Part shown: positions 5,940 to 7,725 of the stretch, piece after piece | Layout: each line of letters opens with the position of its first letter | Numbering within the stretch: position 1 is the first letter of the stretch | Assembly: GCA_005883085.1 (NCBI GenBank) | Contig: VBAY01000131.1 | Location: 1-7,725 of the forward strand | From: Candidatus Bathyarchaeota archaeon | GTDB taxonomy: Archaea; Thermoproteota; Bathyarchaeia; 40CM-2-53-6 | Length of the DNA: 7,725 nt | Reading direction: 5' to 3' | Translations under genes and position numbers: made by a program | The notes under the pieces: generated by a model | What the model was told of the DNA's origin: nothing | The model's database searches: none | The model's input: only the letters and a program-made list of their open reading frames with translations

Positions 5940-7725
5940 TCAATCCTGATACGTGCGCTGTTGGAACCGCCGTATGCGTCTCGCTTCAGCCAGATGGCGG
6001 TTAGCCCTCACGTACATTAGCATCGCGGTAAGGAGGAATCCGAAAAATCCCCCAGCTACGAAGAGCCAGAGGCGAGTTCCAACAATCGGAATCGTATTGC
6101 ACCATGAACACGACCCGGATCCTGGTTGCTGTGTAGACGGCGGAGACGATGCAGCTGTTTCCACGCTGATAGGCACGCTACCGAATGCTGACATTGGCGG
6201 TGATCCGTTGTCGGTAGCAGTGAAAGTCACAGTGTACGAGCCAACATCGTTTGCTGACGGCGCCCAGGAGAAGTGGCCCGTTGCAGGGTCGAACGCGGAG
6301 CTGGATGGTAGGCCTGAAGCGACGAGAGTCACGACCTCCCCGAGGTCGAGGTCGCTCGTGTTTACAGCAAACACTAGTGTCGACCCGACGATCGCAGACC
6401 TGGGTCCAGGCAGTGAGAGGGATGGGGGATGGTTCAGCAAGCCGTGGACTGCAACACTGAACACTTGTTCAGCGGTCTGTCCTATCGCGTCAGCTACTGT
6501 TAATGTGGCCGTGTAAGTTCCGGCTGACGAGTACGAGTGGCTGGCGGTACGGCCGGTCCCGGTTGAACCGTCACCGAAGATCCACGCGTAACTATAGGAG
6601 GGCGTGCCGCCTGAAGCTGAGCCAGTGAAAGATACCGGCTGTCCTACCTGTGGACCTGAAGGGCTGAAGACAAACGAGCCTACCAGAGACGAGGTACTTG
6701 TCGTTAACTGTACCGTGTAGAAGTTGACGTCCAGTTCTTGGAACCCGAAGCCCTCGGTGCCGATCTCTATTCCTGCAAGCTGGCAAGGAGTAGTCGGGTT
6801 CAGTCCCCAAGCTGTAAGGTCCTGCTGGCATTGGTTCGCAACGTCTGCGGTTAGAGTGTAAGTCTGGCCAGCATTGACCTGGTCCAAGGTCACTTGGTCC
6901 CAGCCGAAAGAGTCTCCGGGATTATACGTGCCTGTGGATCCGACGCTGCTGAACGTACCACCGATATTCTCAACCCTGACCTGGGTGTCTAGACAGCGGT
7001 ATGTCGAACCGCCCGCCGACACAGCGCCGTCGGGAAGCCAGTAATAGAGTGCGATGTAGATGTGGTACCTCATCCCCGAGGACATCGAGGGGACCATCAA
7101 GGGGGTGAAGGTTGAACTGACACTCGTTGTACCTGTTGGAACTGCGCCGGATACAGGCGCTTGGCAGGGTGACCATGGAAAGACTCCCTTCTGGGATGTA
7201 GAATAGTAGTAGCTGTTGTCGTTTCCAACTCCGGGGTTGGCCTCGACCGTTTCAAGCACACCGCTGACAATGTCGACAGAACTACTGCCTAGTCCATTGG
7301 TGTTCCCACAGCTCCAGCCTTGGGGAAGAGACGTGCATGCGCCAAAGTTTCCCGAGAGCACCGCTGAAACCGTTATGGTTGAAGTGCTCGTGGCTGTCTG
7401 TTGTGGTGAAGACGAGTCCTTTGCTGTCTCGGTCACTGTGAAGACTTGAGCTGCGGTATAAGTGTGGGTTGCAGATGTGCCGCTACCAGTAGAACCGTCA
7501 CCGAAGTTCCAAGAGACCGTATAGGGCCCCGTTCCACCTGTAGTCGTTGAAGCGAAGGTCGCAGGCAAGTTGACAACAGGGTTTGACGAGACAGTGAAGG
7601 TTGTGGCGAGCGGCAAGGCGGTAAGAACGGTTAGTGGGTTGGAGCTGGTCGCTGTCTGTTGTGATGCGGACGAATCTTTCGCAGTCTCTGTCACCGTGAA
7701 GGACTGAGCACTTGTGTACGTATGG
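5940..7725 (-). CDS. Membrane-anchored PKD-domain surface protein, 5'-truncated
   Basis: The frame is open from the right edge (first full codon 7724-7722, His) to TGA at 5942-5940, 594 visible residues; the GTG at 7694 is inside a PKD domain and is not the start. Visible domains in order: the end of a PKD (1-35); a full PKD (about 38-120, SWNFGDGSTG then THTY); a Trp/Tyr-rich domain of about 220 residues (121-343) with scattered Cys and the run IEIGTEGFGFQELDVNFYTV, resembling concanavalin A-like lectin or glucanase folds, though no catalytic pair was identified; a PKD (about 345-427, AWIFGDGSTG); and a putative Ig (He_PIG-like) domain (about 432-524) with DPATGHFSWAPS. A Ser/Pro linker, a CSWC motif, one transmembrane helix (about 552-572, bases 6009-6071) and an Arg-rich tail follow, so the bulk is extracellular. 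The likely role is adhesion or glycan binding. It converges on the secreted propeller protein. Confidence 0.92.
   Translation of the reverse strand, partial: HTYTSAQSFTVTETAKDSSASQQTATSSNPLTVLTALPLATTFTVSSNPVVNLPATFASTTTGGTGPYTVSWNFGDGSTGSGTSATHTYTAAQVFTVTETAKDSSSPQQTATSTSTITVSAVLSGNFGACTSLPQGWSCGNTNGLGSSSVDIVSGVLETVEANPGVGNDNSYYYSTSQKGVFPWSPCQAPVSGAVPTGTTSVSSTFTPLMVPSMSSGMRYHIYIALYYWLPDGAVSAGGSTYRCLDTQVRVENIGGTFSSVGSTGTYNPGDSFGWDQVTLDQVNAGQTYTLTADVANQCQQDLTAWGLNPTTPCQLAGIEIGTEGFGFQELDVNFYTVQLTTSTSSLVGSFVFSPSGPQVGQPVSFTGSASGGTPSYSYAWIFGDGSTGTGRTASHSYSSAGTYTATLTVADAIGQTAEQVFSVAVHGLLNHPPSLSLPGPRSAIVGSTLVFAVNTSDLDLGEVVTLVASGLPSSSAFDPATGHFSWAPSANDVGSYTVTFTATDNGSPPMSAFGSVPISVETAASSPPSTQQPGSGSCSWCNTIPIVGTRLWLFVAGGFFGFLLTAMLMYVRANRHLAEARRIRRFQQRTYQD
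7368..7725 (-). repeat. Tandem PKD repeats, 258-bp period
   Basis: The last two PKD units before the lectin-like domain are tandem copies. GCTGTCTGTTGTG (as read on the + strand) starts at 7393 and again at 7651, a spacing of 258 bases or 86 codons. The encoded segments FTVTETAKDSS-[AS]-[SP]-QQTATS are nearly identical. The second copy is cut by the window edge, so more copies may lie beyond it. Confidence 0.8.

Noticed and set aside
5953..6516. 187-codon + strand frame
   Set aside because: Antisense to the He_PIG, linker and transmembrane region of the leftward gene, whose domains are clear.

Overview
The window looks archaeal. The clearest sign is a TTTAAATA box centred about 26 bases upstream of the GTG start of the largest gene, the spacing expected for a leaderless archaeal transcript. 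The gene content agrees: a bacterial-type PH-domain protein and two very large Ser/Thr-rich surface proteins built from PKD and Ig-like modules. I suspect a soil or sediment Nitrososphaerota- or Thermoplasmatota-like lineage, but nothing here fixes the phylum.

Layout, left to right. (1) Positions 2-406, + strand: the 3' part of a PH-domain gene whose start lies before the window. (2) 407-896: no confident gene; it holds a tRNA-like segment and an ATG-less open stretch. (3) 897-1980, - strand: a 287-codon gene of uncertain family, distantly like bacterial immunity-type proteins, followed by an 80-codon reading frame that overlaps its end in the +1 frame. This is either a second gene or the detached C-terminus of the first. 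(4) 1981-2303: a divergent intergenic region with a strong promoter for the rightward gene and a 10-bp tandem motif just upstream of it. (5) 2304-5492, + strand: a 1062-residue secreted protein made of a signal peptide, an N-terminal domain with a calcium-loop motif, one PKD domain, four Cys-containing Ig-like repeats and a seven-repeat beta-propeller. (6) 5493-5939: an intergenic region between convergent genes with protein-like fragments in more than one frame, possibly a decayed gene. (7) 5940-7725, - strand: the 3' part of a membrane-anchored surface protein with tandem PKD domains, a lectin- or glucanase-like domain, another PKD, a putative Ig domain, one transmembrane helix and a basic cytoplasmic tail.

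Taken together this is a cell-envelope locus. The two convergent genes both encode modular extracellular adhesion or carbohydrate-binding type proteins, one released and one anchored. The small leftward gene pair may be unrelated cargo. No mobile element, CRISPR array, rRNA or confident tRNA was seen. The most unusual items are the architecture of the 1062-residue protein, a chimeric Ig repeat inside it, and the possible gene remnants in the spacers.
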